Shown: positions 1 through 6,159 of the stretch, piece by piece
Layout of the letters: every line of letters starts with the position of its first letter
Position numbering within the stretch: the stretch's first letter is position 1
Assembly: GCA_021767525.1 (NCBI GenBank)
Contig: JAASTF010000143.1
Location: forward strand, 1 to 7,661
Origin: Paracoccaceae bacterium
Lineage (GTDB): Bacteria > Pseudomonadota > Alphaproteobacteria > Rhodobacterales > Rhodobacteraceae
DNA: 7,661 nucleotides
Direction of reading: 5' to 3'
Translations under genes and position numbers: made by a program
Notes under the pieces: generated by a model
What the model was told of the DNA's origin: nothing
The model's database searches: none
Seen by the model: the letters and a program-made list of their open reading frames with translations, nothing else

Positions 1-1257
1 CCCGGCCTCGGCCAGCGCCACGTCATAGCCGCGCTCCGCCAGGGCGCGCGTCGCCTCCAGCCCCGCGGGCCCCGCGCCCACTACCAGCACCGACTGGCTG
101 GGCCCCTTTTCGTTCATCCGTTCGGGATGCCAGCCCTTGCGCCATTCTTCCATGAAGGTGGGGTTTTGCGTGCAGCGGCTAAGGCTCATGGTCATGTCGC
201 CGGTGATGCAGATATTGCAGCCGATGCATTCGCGGATGTCCTCGATCCGGCCCTCTTCGATCTTTTTCGGCAGGAACGGATCGGCGATGGATGGCCGCGC
301 GCAGCCGATGGCATCCAGCGTGCCCTGCCGGATCATCCGCGCCATCACATCAGGGCTGGTAAAGCGCCCCACGCCCACAACAGGGCGGTCGGTCAGCTCC
401 TTGATTCCGCGCACCAGATGCTCTTGCGCGGCCTCTTCCTTGAAGCGCGAGGGGCCCGAGCAATCCTCCCACGTGCCATGCGCCAAGTCCCACATATCGG
501 GCAGGTTGCGGTGCATTTCGATGAAATCGCGCAGCTCGGCGTTGGAAAATCCCAGCTCGCCGATGGTTTCGTCCAGCGATACGCGCATGGTGATGCCCAT
601 CCTGTCGCCCACAGCGTCACGGATATCGGCCACCACCTCGCGGGCAAAGCGCGCCCGGTTCTCTAGGCTGCCGCCATATTCATCGTCGCGCTGGTTGGTG
701 GCGCGGCTCAGGAAATGTTGAAAGATACCAAAGCCATGCGCGCCATAAAGGCAGATCAGGTCGAACCCCGCCCGTTGCGACCGTTTTGCCGCGTTCACGA
801 ACCAGCGGCGCAGGTCGCGAATGTCGTCCTTGGTCAGCGCGCGCGCTTGCAGCGGGTCATTGGTGAAGGTCCGGATCGGCATGGCCGACACCGCCAGCGG
901 CACCTCGCGCGTGTAAAGGTTGGGCCCATTCACCCCCGAATAGGCCAGCTGGATGCCCGCCAGCGCGCCGTGTTCTTTTATCTTGCCCGCCATGCGCGCG
1001 ATGGCGGGAATGTCCTGATCTTCCCACAGCCTCAGCTCGATGAACGGTGTGATTTCCGAGGTCTGGTGGATCTCGCACTGCTCGGTAAAGATCACGCCCC
1101 ACCCGCCTTGCGATTTAACGCCGCGCATCTCGGCCGCCGCCGACGGGTCGCGATAGCCGCCGCCGTTGCAATGCGGCACCTGGTAGAACCGGTTCTTCGC
1201 TGTCACCGGCCCGATTTGCAGCGGCTCGAACAAGATGTCGTAACGGGGGTCGCGCAA
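1..1257 (-). CDS. TMADH/DMADH/histamine dehydrogenase-like iron-sulfur flavoprotein, C-terminus beyond left edge
   Basis: NADH:flavin oxidoreductase (old yellow enzyme) barrel followed by a 4Fe-4S site and the start of an ADP/FAD-type domain, the architecture of trimethylamine dehydrogenase (about 730 aa); the first 419 residues are present and the frame is open at the window edge. Family enzymes oxidatively cleave C-N bonds of amines in the cytoplasm and pass electrons to an electron-transfer flavoprotein. Visible residues: NRFYQVPHC with Cys30, the position of the 6-S-cysteinyl-FMN link in TMADH; YGAH with Tyr171 and His174; YGGSLENR at 194-201; MWD with Trp256; cluster cysteines 344, 347, 350 and 362; WHPE at 376-379; VVGAGPAG at 392-399. 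The TMADH substrate bowl (Tyr60, Trp264, Trp355) is here Gln60, Trp256, Asp354, so trimethylamine is an unlikely substrate. No in-frame ATG or GTG lies just upstream; the TTG start has GGAG 7 nt before it. It has its own predicted LysR-type promoter. Confidence 0.92.
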   Translation of the reverse strand, partial: MRDPRYDILFEPLQIGPVTAKNRFYQVPHCNGGGYRDPSAAAEMRGVKSQGGWGVIFTEQCEIHQTSEITPFIELRLWEDQDIPAIARMAGKIKEHGALAGIQLAYSGVNGPNLYTREVPLAVSAMPIRTFTNDPLQARALTKDDIRDLRRWFVNAAKRSQRAGFDLICLYGAHGFGIFQHFLSRATNQRDDEYGGSLENRARFAREVVADIRDAVGDRMGITMRVSLDETIGELGFSNAELRDFIEMHRNLPDMWDLAHGTWEDCSGPSRFKEEAAQEHLVRGIKELTDRPVVGVGRFTSPDVMARMIRQGTLDAIGCARPSIADPFLPKKIEEGRIEDIRECIGCNICITGDMTMSLSRCTQNPTFMEEWRKGWHPERMNEKGPSQSVLVVGAGPAGLEATRALAERGYDVALAEAG

Positions 1258-1264
1258 GGTGTGT

Positions 1265-1268
1265 CTCC
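1265..1268 (-). promoter_or_regulatory. Shine-Dalgarno deciding the TTG start of the flavoprotein gene
   Basis: On the minus strand GGAG is followed by 7 nt and then TTG at 1257-1255. The nearby ATG at 1270-1268 is in another frame. The TTG start also puts Cys30, Gln60 and the iron-sulfur cysteines at almost exactly the residue numbers recalled for TMADH, which independently supports it. Confidence 0.7.
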
Positions 1269-1290
1269 ATCTGTCAGGCGGGGTGCGATC

Positions 1291-1318
1291 AGGATACGGA
1301 CGCAACCCACAGCGCCAA
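1291..1318 (-). promoter_or_regulatory. Predicted promoter of the flavoprotein gene (-35 TTGGCG, -10 TATCCT)
   Basis: On the minus strand TTGGCG (1318-1313) and TATCCT (1296-1291) are separated by 16 bp, giving a predicted transcript start near 1284 and a leader of about 27 nt that contains the GGAG site. The LysR box centred at 1348 would then lie near -64, the usual place for a LysR recognition site. The -35 hexamer sits in a block also found upstream of the Rieske gene. Sigma-70 assignment is inference. Confidence 0.5.
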
Positions 1319-1355
1319 GAACCGGCTGCGAAACCAGCGCTTAGGCACAGGCTAA
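1313..1355 (-). promoter_or_regulatory. LysR operator/promoter block, copy 1 (TTAG-N7-CTAA dyad at 1341-1355)
   Basis: The 15-bp dyad TTAGGCACAGGCTAA fits the T-N11-A rule for LysR-type binding sites and overlaps the last codons and stop of the lysR gene. With its flank out to CGCCAAG (1313-1319) it aligns without gaps to 4747-4789, 29 of 43 positions identical by hand count, including the 8-mer CGCTTAGG (1338-1345). The dyad centre is 91 nt from the flavoprotein start. It is probably bound by the LysR protein encoded immediately upstream. Confidence 0.65.
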
Positions 1356-2293
1356 GGCGTGGTGACGGCAATCGCCCCGATGGATGGCCAGCCGCCTTGC
1401 GCCACCGCCGCGCGGGCATGATCGCCAAAGGCGCGCACAGTGTTCGTTTTCGCGGCATCCCGCGCCATCAGCAGCCCCATCTGCAAGGGCCGCACCGGCC
1501 CCGCGATGGGGATGAATCGCAGCGGGTTGCCATCGGGCGACAGCGGGTTCAACGGCCGCACATTGGCGATGGAATAGCCAAAGCCGTTGCCCACCATGCT
1601 GCGCATCACCGCCATGTCGCGGGTGCGTTCGGCTACCACCGGGCGCACCCCCGCCTGGTCGAAAAAGGACAGGAAGTAATCCGAACTCAGCGGCAGATCC
1701 AGCAGAACCATCGGGTGATCCCTCAACTGCTCCACCGTCACCTGCGGCGCGTCGGCCAACGGGTGATCCTCGGCCATCAACGCGAAGGGCGGCAAGGTCA
1801 ACAGCGGCTCGAACCGCAAATCCGCCGGCACCTCAAGGTCATAGGTCAGCGCCACGTCGATCTCTGACCGGCGCAGGGCGCTGAAAATCTCCAGCTGGTT
1901 CAATTCGTGCTGGCGCAGGCGCACATCGGGATAGGCGGCCTCGAACCCGCGCCGCAGCGTGGGCAGCACGATCTGCGCGAATGTCACAAGGCAGCCCACC
2001 GCCATCGGCCCGCGCACGGTGCCCGAAATATCGCCCGCGATGTCCATCATCACCGCCGCCTCGCGCAGAACCGTGCGCGCCTGGTCCAGCATCTGCCGCC
2101 CGCCCTGGGTCAGCGACAGGCCCTGCGCGTGCTGGCGCACGAAAAGCGGCAGGCCGAATTCCTGCTCCAGCTGCGTGATCGCCGCCGAAATCGAGGGCGA
2201 CGAGACATTGATCCGCTCCGAGGCACGCGCGATGCTGCCCGCCTCGCCAACCGCGACGAAATATTCCAGCTGTCTCAGGGTGTATCGCAGCAT
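1352..2293 (-). CDS. LysR-family transcriptional regulator
   Basis: A 313-aa LysR-type regulator, the usual family length. The N-terminal winged helix-turn-helix covers roughly residues 3-62 (LRQLEYFVAV, then GSIARASERINVSSPSIS as the recognition region, then QLEQEFGLPLFVR), followed by a linker helix. The effector-binding periplasmic-binding-protein fold begins near residue 92 (GTVRGPMAVGCLVTFAQ). The ATG at 2293 is chosen because family homology begins there; GTG (2320) and ATG (2308) lie in frame upstream without a better ribosome site. The gene is on the same strand as, and 67 bp after, the DUF1028 gene, and its stop codon lies inside a T-N11-A dyad. It most likely activates the Rieske and flavoprotein promoters, which share that dyad. 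The inducer is unknown, probably the substrate or an intermediate of this locus. Being inside the run it regulates would give positive feedback. Confidence 0.96.
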   Translation of the reverse strand: MLRYTLRQLEYFVAVGEAGSIARASERINVSSPSISAAITQLEQEFGLPLFVRQHAQGLSLTQGGRQMLDQARTVLREAAVMMDIAGDISGTVRGPMAVGCLVTFAQIVLPTLRRGFEAAYPDVRLRQHELNQLEIFSALRRSEIDVALTYDLEVPADLRFEPLLTLPPFALMAEDHPLADAPQVTVEQLRDHPMVLLDLPLSSDYFLSFFDQAGVRPVVAERTRDMAVMRSMVGNGFGYSIANVRPLNPLSPDGNPLRFIPIAGPVRPLQMGLLMARDAAKTNTVRAFGDHARAAVAQGGWPSIGAIAVTTP

Positions 2294-2360
2294 CCCCTGC
2301 CCCCGCATTCGCCCCCACACCGGCTAAAGTGACGGGGCGCGCATGGCTTGGCAAGCGGCG

Positions 2361-3035
2361 CTATTCGTCGCCGGGCACGCCATAGGACGGTGCCGCCCGC
2401 GGGTCGAGCGCGCGTTGCACATAGGCGTCAAGCTGGGGTTTATAGACCTTCCAAGCCGTGGCCACGGCCTCGATCGGGCAATCCTCGGTCCAGTCGCAGC
2501 GCAGATCGGCCACGGGCCAGGGCACGCGGTCCACCAGCATCATGCCCGCCGAATGCACCGGCCCGGCCTCGCCCCCCGCCGCCAGCCCCGCGCGCATCGC
2601 CGCGACAAGGCGGTCGCCCAGATGGCCGGAACTGGCCAGAAACCCGTCGACGATGGACTGCGGCACCCCGTCATTGGCCAACAGGTTCCCGCCCGAGGCC
2701 ACGTTATCCCCCTGCGCCTGCGTCCAGATACCCAGCGAATTGGGCCCTGAATGGATGGCCGTGCGCCCCTGCCCGTCCACGGCCAGCACCTGCCGGTATT
2801 CGATGAACTGCCCGCGCCGCGTGACCTCCTCAACCGCCGCGCGCGAAGCCATGCCGCTTTCCATCAAATCCAGCGCCAGCGGCCCCAGCGTCGGGTCTGT
2901 CACGTTCTGCGAGGCCACGGCCCCAACCCCGGCGCGCGCGTAGGAACACCGCGCGGCCACCGCCGGCGAGGACGAGGATATCGCCACACCGAACATCCCC
3001 GTCTCGGCACAACGCGCCACCAGCGAAAAGGTCAT
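2361..3035 (-). CDS. DUF1028 family protein (putative Ntn-hydrolase fold)
   Basis: A 224-aa protein matching the DUF1028 family from its first residues: MTFSLVAR, ETGMFGVAISSSSPAVAARC, then ARAGVGAVASQNVTDP (about 30-46), LGPLALDLMESG, and the later GNLLAND segment. The family has no established reaction; it has been placed with the N-terminal-nucleophile hydrolases. If so, removal of Met1 would leave Thr2 as candidate nucleophile (inference). There is no signal peptide or membrane segment. The ATG at 3035 is set by the family start and by GAGG 6 nt upstream; the frame continues open to 3254 but would overlap the RidA gene. The ribosome site lies inside a repeat also found at 6927-6955. It is 73 bp after the RidA stop and 67 bp before lysR, so probably co-transcribed. 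Together with RidA, amidase and M20 genes it suggests hydrolysis or quality control of nitrogenous intermediates. Confidence 0.9.
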   Translation of the reverse strand: MTFSLVARCAETGMFGVAISSSSPAVAARCSYARAGVGAVASQNVTDPTLGPLALDLMESGMASRAAVEEVTRRGQFIEYRQVLAVDGQGRTAIHSGPNSLGIWTQAQGDNVASGGNLLANDGVPQSIVDGFLASSGHLGDRLVAAMRAGLAAGGEAGPVHSAGMMLVDRVPWPVADLRCDWTEDCPIEAVATAWKVYKPQLDAYVQRALDPRAAPSYGVPGDE

Positions 3036-3039
3036 GAGT

Positions 3040-3099
3040 TTCCTCTCTCCAAAAATATCCCGGGGGAGTCCTCGGAACGAGGACGGGGGCAGAGCCCCC
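3040..3099. repeat. Intergenic repeat copy 1 with two GC hairpins
   Basis: The segment 3040-3069 (reading TTCCTCTCTCC, AAAAATATCC, CGGGGGAGT) recurs at 6927-6955 with one substitution and one G missing. It is followed by hairpin GTCCTCG-GAA-CGAGGAC (3068-3084) and hairpin GGGGGC-AGA-GCCCCC (3085-3099). It fills the gap between the RidA stop and the DUF1028 start. On the minus strand it supplies GGAGAGAGGAAA, the ribosome site of the DUF1028 gene. The hairpins could attenuate or stabilise the transcript; no clean T-run follows them, so full termination is doubtful. The layout resembles dispersed intergenic repeats of roseobacters (recollection, not checked). Confidence 0.7.
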
Positions 3100-3108
3100 T
3101 GCCCGGCC

Positions 3109-3525
3109 TCAATCAGGAATAACCGCCGTTGCGTCGATCTCGACCAGCCATTCGGGCCGCGCCAGCGCCTGCACCACCAAGCCTGTCGAAACCGGGTGCA
3201 CGCCGCGGATATACTCGCCCATCGTGCGATAGACCGCCTCGCGGTGACGCACATCGGTGATGTAGACGACGACCTTGACCAGGTGTTCCATCTGCCCGCC
3301 CGCCTCTTCGATCAGCTGGCGAATGTTCTGCATCACCTTGTGGGTCTGCTCGGCCGGGTCATGGCTGTCGATATTCTCGGCCGTGTCCAATTCCTGCGGG
3401 CATTGCCCCCGCATCCAGACGATCCGCCCGCCATGGGTCACGACGGCCTGCGCCAGGTCGTTGTCGAGTTTCTGTTCGGGGTAGGTGTCGCGCGTGTTGA
3501 ACGGTCGGATCCGCTGATGTGCCAT
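3109..3525 (-). CDS. RidA (YjgF/YER057c/UK114) family protein, divergent subgroup
   Basis: A 138-aa RidA-family protein (family usually 120-135 aa, homotrimeric, cytoplasmic). Visible family features: GGRIVWMRGQCPQ (33-45 region), NIRQLIEEAGG followed by LVKVVVYITD, and the C-terminal LVEIDATAVIPD strand. Classical RidA deaminates reactive enamine/imine intermediates using an arginine (Arg105 in E. coli) in a P-x-R-S-C context. Here the equivalent stretch reads HPVSTGLVV with no arginine, so an imine deaminase activity should not be assumed; it fits the Arg-lacking Rid subgroups of unknown role. The start has AGGA 8 nt upstream. It lies 18 bp after the Rieske stop, so the two are almost certainly on one transcript. 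It may handle an unstable intermediate formed by the oxygenase or flavoprotein. Confidence 0.93.
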   Translation of the reverse strand: MAHQRIRPFNTRDTYPEQKLDNDLAQAVVTHGGRIVWMRGQCPQELDTAENIDSHDPAEQTHKVMQNIRQLIEEAGGQMEHLVKVVVYITDVRHREAVYRTMGEYIRGVHPVSTGLVVQALARPEWLVEIDATAVIPD

Positions 3526-3543
3526 TGTTCTGTTCCTTGATGC

Positions 3544-4689
3544 TCAGGCCGCCCCGGCCTCGATCCGCGCCAGAAGATAGCGCGCGAAATCGTAATTCGG
3601 ACGCTCCAGATGCGACAGGTGCCCCGCCTGCGCCAGCGGCGACGACAGCCCGCGATACACCTTTTCGGTGCAGCCGCGGTCCTCGATATTCACGTCATCA
3701 AGCAGGGTTTTCAGCCGGGCGAAGTTTTCCGCCGCGTCCGCGTCGCCCGCGAAATCGTCGGACATGCCGCCGCCAAAGCGGATATGCACCTGCCCCGGCC
3801 CCTTGGGCAGCAGCGACAGGTACCAGAAATAGCCCGGTGTCAGCGTGATCAGCAGCGAGGGATAGGCTGCGATCAGGTAAGTCATCCGCCTCTCATCACC
3901 CTGCAACCGATCATTGTCCGGATGCGCGCAGGCGATCGCCAAGCTCTCGTCCTTCAGGATGGTGTGATAGTTGAAGGCCGCGTGCCCCGGGGGGCAGACC
4001 ATTTCTTCCAGCTTGCTCAGCCCGCCGATGGTGCCCGCATGGCAGACCGGCAGGTGATAGCTTTCCATGAAATTCTCGGCCAGCACCTTCCAGTTGGTGT
4101 CCCAGACATGTTCCTCGGCAAAGGCCTGGCTGTAGCGCGCCATGTCATAGCCCGCGATCATCGCCTCAAGCTCGGCCAGTTGGGTTGCCACCGGCGGCGC
4201 ATCGGGGTTCAGCGTGATGAACACCCAGCCCAGCCACTCTTCGCAACGGATTTGCGGCAGGCGGTAGCTGTCTTTGCAGAACCCCTCGTTCAGCCCCATC
4301 GCGGGCGCACCGCGCAAGCGGCCATCCAGGTTATAGGTCCAGGCATGATAGGGGCAGACGATGGCGCGGGTGTTGCCACTGCCCTGCAGCAGGGTCGACA
4401 TGCGGTGCAGGCACACGTTCGACATGGCGCGCAGGTGCCCGTCGCGGTCGCGCAGAACGGCGACCGGCTGCCCCGCCAGATCGCAGGTCAGGTAATCGCC
4501 AGGATGGGCCAGCCCGTCGGCGCGGCCCACGCAATACCAGTCGCGGGCAAAGATGTGGCGCATCTCCAACTCCAGGAAATCCGGGCTGGTATAAACCTCG
4601 GGCGGCATGGCCCGGGCCTCTTCGAACGGCGCGGTGGCGGCGGCGCGCAGCCCGTCCAGTATCGATGTCGCGGCGATGTCCTTGGCCAT
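3544..4689 (-). CDS. Rieske non-heme iron oxygenase, alpha subunit (CntA/GbcA/stachydrine demethylase-like)
   Basis: A 381-aa Rieske oxygenase large subunit. The 2Fe-2S site is Cys93-x-His95 (CLH) and Cys112-x-x-His115 (CPYH). The mononuclear iron site is ENFMESYHLPVCH with His212 and His217, and Asp337 in NIED as probable third ligand. The bridging residue joining the two centres in neighbouring subunits is Glu209 (E-S-Y-H); most ring dioxygenases have Asp here, while carnitine oxygenase CntA uses Glu. No beta subunit, ferredoxin or reductase lies in the window, so it is probably an alpha-only trimer fed by a reductase encoded elsewhere. Likely reaction: oxygenation or oxidative N-demethylation of a quaternary or heterocyclic nitrogen compound (inference). 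The ATG has GAGGG just upstream. First gene of the minus-strand run, divergent from the flavin monooxygenase, with a LysR box centred 93 nt upstream. Confidence 0.95.
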   Translation of the reverse strand: MAKDIAATSILDGLRAAATAPFEEARAMPPEVYTSPDFLELEMRHIFARDWYCVGRADGLAHPGDYLTCDLAGQPVAVLRDRDGHLRAMSNVCLHRMSTLLQGSGNTRAIVCPYHAWTYNLDGRLRGAPAMGLNEGFCKDSYRLPQIRCEEWLGWVFITLNPDAPPVATQLAELEAMIAGYDMARYSQAFAEEHVWDTNWKVLAENFMESYHLPVCHAGTIGGLSKLEEMVCPPGHAAFNYHTILKDESLAIACAHPDNDRLQGDERRMTYLIAAYPSLLITLTPGYFWYLSLLPKGPGQVHIRFGGGMSDDFAGDADAAENFARLKTLLDDVNIEDRGCTEKVYRGLSSPLAQAGHLSHLERPNYDFARYLLARIEAGAA

Positions 4690-4893
4690 GATCCCTCTGC
4701 GCTGAATGTCCCCTTACCCCCCCACGATCCGCCTTTCGCCCGCCCACGCCAAGCACGGTTTGGCAAAGTCACGCTTAGGGCCTGCCTAACAGAGATTAGC
4801 GTAAGCCCAATCAAGGCTTCACCAAATGATATTTTTCGCGCCCGCCCCGCCGCGCCTAGGTTGAACGGGCAACAGCGTGAAAGGACCAGGCGC
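4690..4893. promoter_or_regulatory. Divergent promoter region between Rieske gene and flavin monooxygenase gene
   Basis: This 204-bp region carries no gene. From left to right: a GC-rich Rieske leader, the conserved LysR block (4747-4789), a further TTAG half-site (4796-4799) placed about one helical turn on from CCTAA, an inverted repeat AAGCC-N7-GGCTT (4803-4819), an AT-rich stretch with TGATAT (4827-4832) as a possible plus-strand -10, and AAGGA (4881-4885) before the monooxygenase ATG. By analogy with the flavoprotein promoter, the Rieske -35 would be TTGGCG (4752-4747) with only a poor -10 (GATCGT) after it, as expected of an activator-dependent promoter. Confidence 0.7.
4747..4789 (-). 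promoter_or_regulatory. LysR operator/promoter block, copy 2 (TTAGG-N5-CCTAA dyad at 4775-4789)
   Basis: A perfect 5-bp dyad, TTAGG-GCCTG-CCTAA, satisfies the T-N11-A LysR rule. The flank out to CGCCAAG (4747-4753) matches 1313-1355 in order, spacing and orientation. The dyad centre is 93 nt from the Rieske ATG and 112 nt from the divergent monooxygenase ATG, so one bound regulator could serve both directions. The similarity continues only on the Rieske side, which suggests the Rieske promoter is the main target. Confidence 0.7.
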
Positions 4894-6159
4894 ATGGAAC
4901 GGATCAACACCGTGGTGGTCGGCGGCGGCCAGGCCGGCATCGCCACCAGCGAGCATCTGGGCGCGCATGGCATCCCCCACGTGGTTCTGGAACGGCACCG
5001 CATCGCCGAACGCTGGCGCAGTGAGCGGTGGGATTCGCTGGTGGCCAATGGCCCCGCCTGGCATGACCGCTTCCCGAACATGGAGTTTTCCTGCGACGGC
5101 GACGCCTTCGCCGACAAAGAGGCCGTGGCCGATTACTTCGTCGCCTACGCGCAACAAATCGGCGCGCCGATCCGCACCGGGGTCGAGGTGCGCCGCGTCA
5201 CGCGGCTGGACGGATCGCAGGGCTTTCGCGTCGAAACCAGCGCGGGCGTGATCGAGGCGCAGAACGTGGTGGCCGCCACCGGCCCGTTTCAGAAACCGAT
5301 CATCCCGCCGCTGGTGCCCCAAGATGCGGGGGTGATGCAGATGCATTCGGCCAGCTACCGCAACCCCGCGCAACTGCCCAAGGGCGCGGTCCTGGTGGTG
5401 GGCGCGGGCTCGTCCGGTGTGCAGATCGCCGAGGAATTGATGCGCGCGGGCCGCCAGGTCTACCTGTCCGTCGGCCCCCATGACCGCCCTCCGCGCAGCT
5501 ATCGCGGCCGCGATTTCGTGTGGTGGCTGGGCGTTCTGGGCAAGTGGAACGCCGAAACCCCCGATGCCGGCGCGTCGCATGTGACGATTGCCGTCAGCGG
5601 CGCGGATGGCGGCAAGACGGTCGAGTTTCGCAGCCTCGCCCACCAGGGCCTGACCCTGCTCGGCATGACGGAAAGCTATGACAACGGCACCATGCGCTTT
5701 GCCGCCGACCTGGCCCGGAATCTGGCCAAGGGCGATGCCAATTACCTGTCGGTGCTGGACGAGGCCGACGCCTGGATCGCCGCGAACGGCATCGACCTGT
5801 CGCCCGAGCCCACGGCCCGCGACATCCCCGCCGATCCGCCCTGCGTGACCGACCCGGTGCTGTCGCTCGATCTGGCAGATGCGGGCATCGGCACGATCCT
5901 ATGGGCCACCGGCTATGCCGTCGATTACGGCTGGTTGCAGGTCGACACGTTCGACGACCGAGGCCAACCGCTGCACAAGCGCGGCGTCAGCCGCGTGCCG
6001 GGCGTCTATTTCATCGGCCTGCCCTGGCAGACGCGTCGCGGCTCGTCCTTCATCTGGGGGGTCTGGCACGACGCGAAATTCGTCGCCGACCAGATCGCGA
6101 TCCAGCGCGATTACATGGCCTATCACGCCGCCGCCCAACCCGCCCGGGAAGAGGCATGA
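4894..6159 (+). CDS. FAD-dependent monooxygenase of the flavin monooxygenase/CzcO type
   Basis: A 421-aa two-dinucleotide-binding flavoprotein. The N-terminal FAD motif is VVVGGGQAG (G10-G15), the second Rossmann motif for NAD(P)H is VVGAGSSG (G170-G175), and LWATGY (336-341) is the FAD-contact motif common in this superfamily. The flavin-monooxygenase fingerprint F-x-G-x3-H is degenerate: only His151 in MHSASY remains. Expected role: NADPH-dependent oxygenation at a nitrogen, sulfur or carbon of a small soluble substrate; a non-oxygenase reductase role is possible. ATG at 4894 has AAGGA 8 nt upstream and begins at the FAD motif; the same frame stays open far upstream, but that part is antisense to the Rieske gene. 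Its stop overlaps the hydrolase start (ATGA), so the products are probably made together. It diverges from the Rieske gene and may share the LysR box. Confidence 0.92.
   Translation: MERINTVVVGGGQAGIATSEHLGAHGIPHVVLERHRIAERWRSERWDSLVANGPAWHDRFPNMEFSCDGDAFADKEAVADYFVAYAQQIGAPIRTGVEVRRVTRLDGSQGFRVETSAGVIEAQNVVAATGPFQKPIIPPLVPQDAGVMQMHSASYRNPAQLPKGAVLVVGAGSSGVQIAEELMRAGRQVYLSVGPHDRPPRSYRGRDFVWWLGVLGKWNAETPDAGASHVTIAVSGADGGKTVEFRSLAHQGLTLLGMTESYDNGTMRFAADLARNLAKGDANYLSVLDEADAWIAANGIDLSPEPTARDIPADPPCVTDPVLSLDLADAGIGTILWATGYAVDYGWLQVDTFDDRGQPLHKRGVSRVPGVYFIGLPWQTRRGSSFIWGVWHDAKFVADQIAIQRDYMAYHAAAQPAREEA

Noticed and set aside
127..721. Plus-strand open frames on the left side
   Set aside because: They are antisense to the flavoprotein gene, whose minus-strand translation is a continuous TMADH-like protein; high GC keeps opposite frames open.
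1268..1270. ATG just upstream of the flavoprotein as its start
   Set aside because: It is in a different frame (13 nt before the TTG codon), and its GGAG context instead serves the TTG start.
2294..2320. Upstream GTG start for the LysR protein at 2320
   Set aside because: LysR homology begins at MLRYTLRQLEYF (ATG at 2293) and no ribosome site precedes the GTG.
3068..3099. The paired hairpins as a strong intrinsic terminator between RidA and DUF1028
   Set aside because: No T-run follows either stem directly in the minus direction, and the genes on both sides look like one transcript; kept only as part of the repeat.
3036..3254. Longer 297-residue version of the DUF1028 protein
   Set aside because: The extra N-terminus overlaps RidA in another frame and has no homology; the family start MTFS and a ribosome site place the start at 3035.
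3610..4893. Open frame continuing upstream of the flavin monooxygenase on the plus strand, giving an 849-residue protein
   Set aside because: The upstream part is antisense to the Rieske gene, shows no recognisable domain, and the FAD motif begins right after the ATG at 4894, which has a good ribosome site.
5901..6155. N-terminally extended carbon-nitrogen hydrolase
   Set aside because: The extension overlaps the monooxygenase C-terminus in another frame; nitrilase homology starts at MKLALYQG, with the ATGA overlap.
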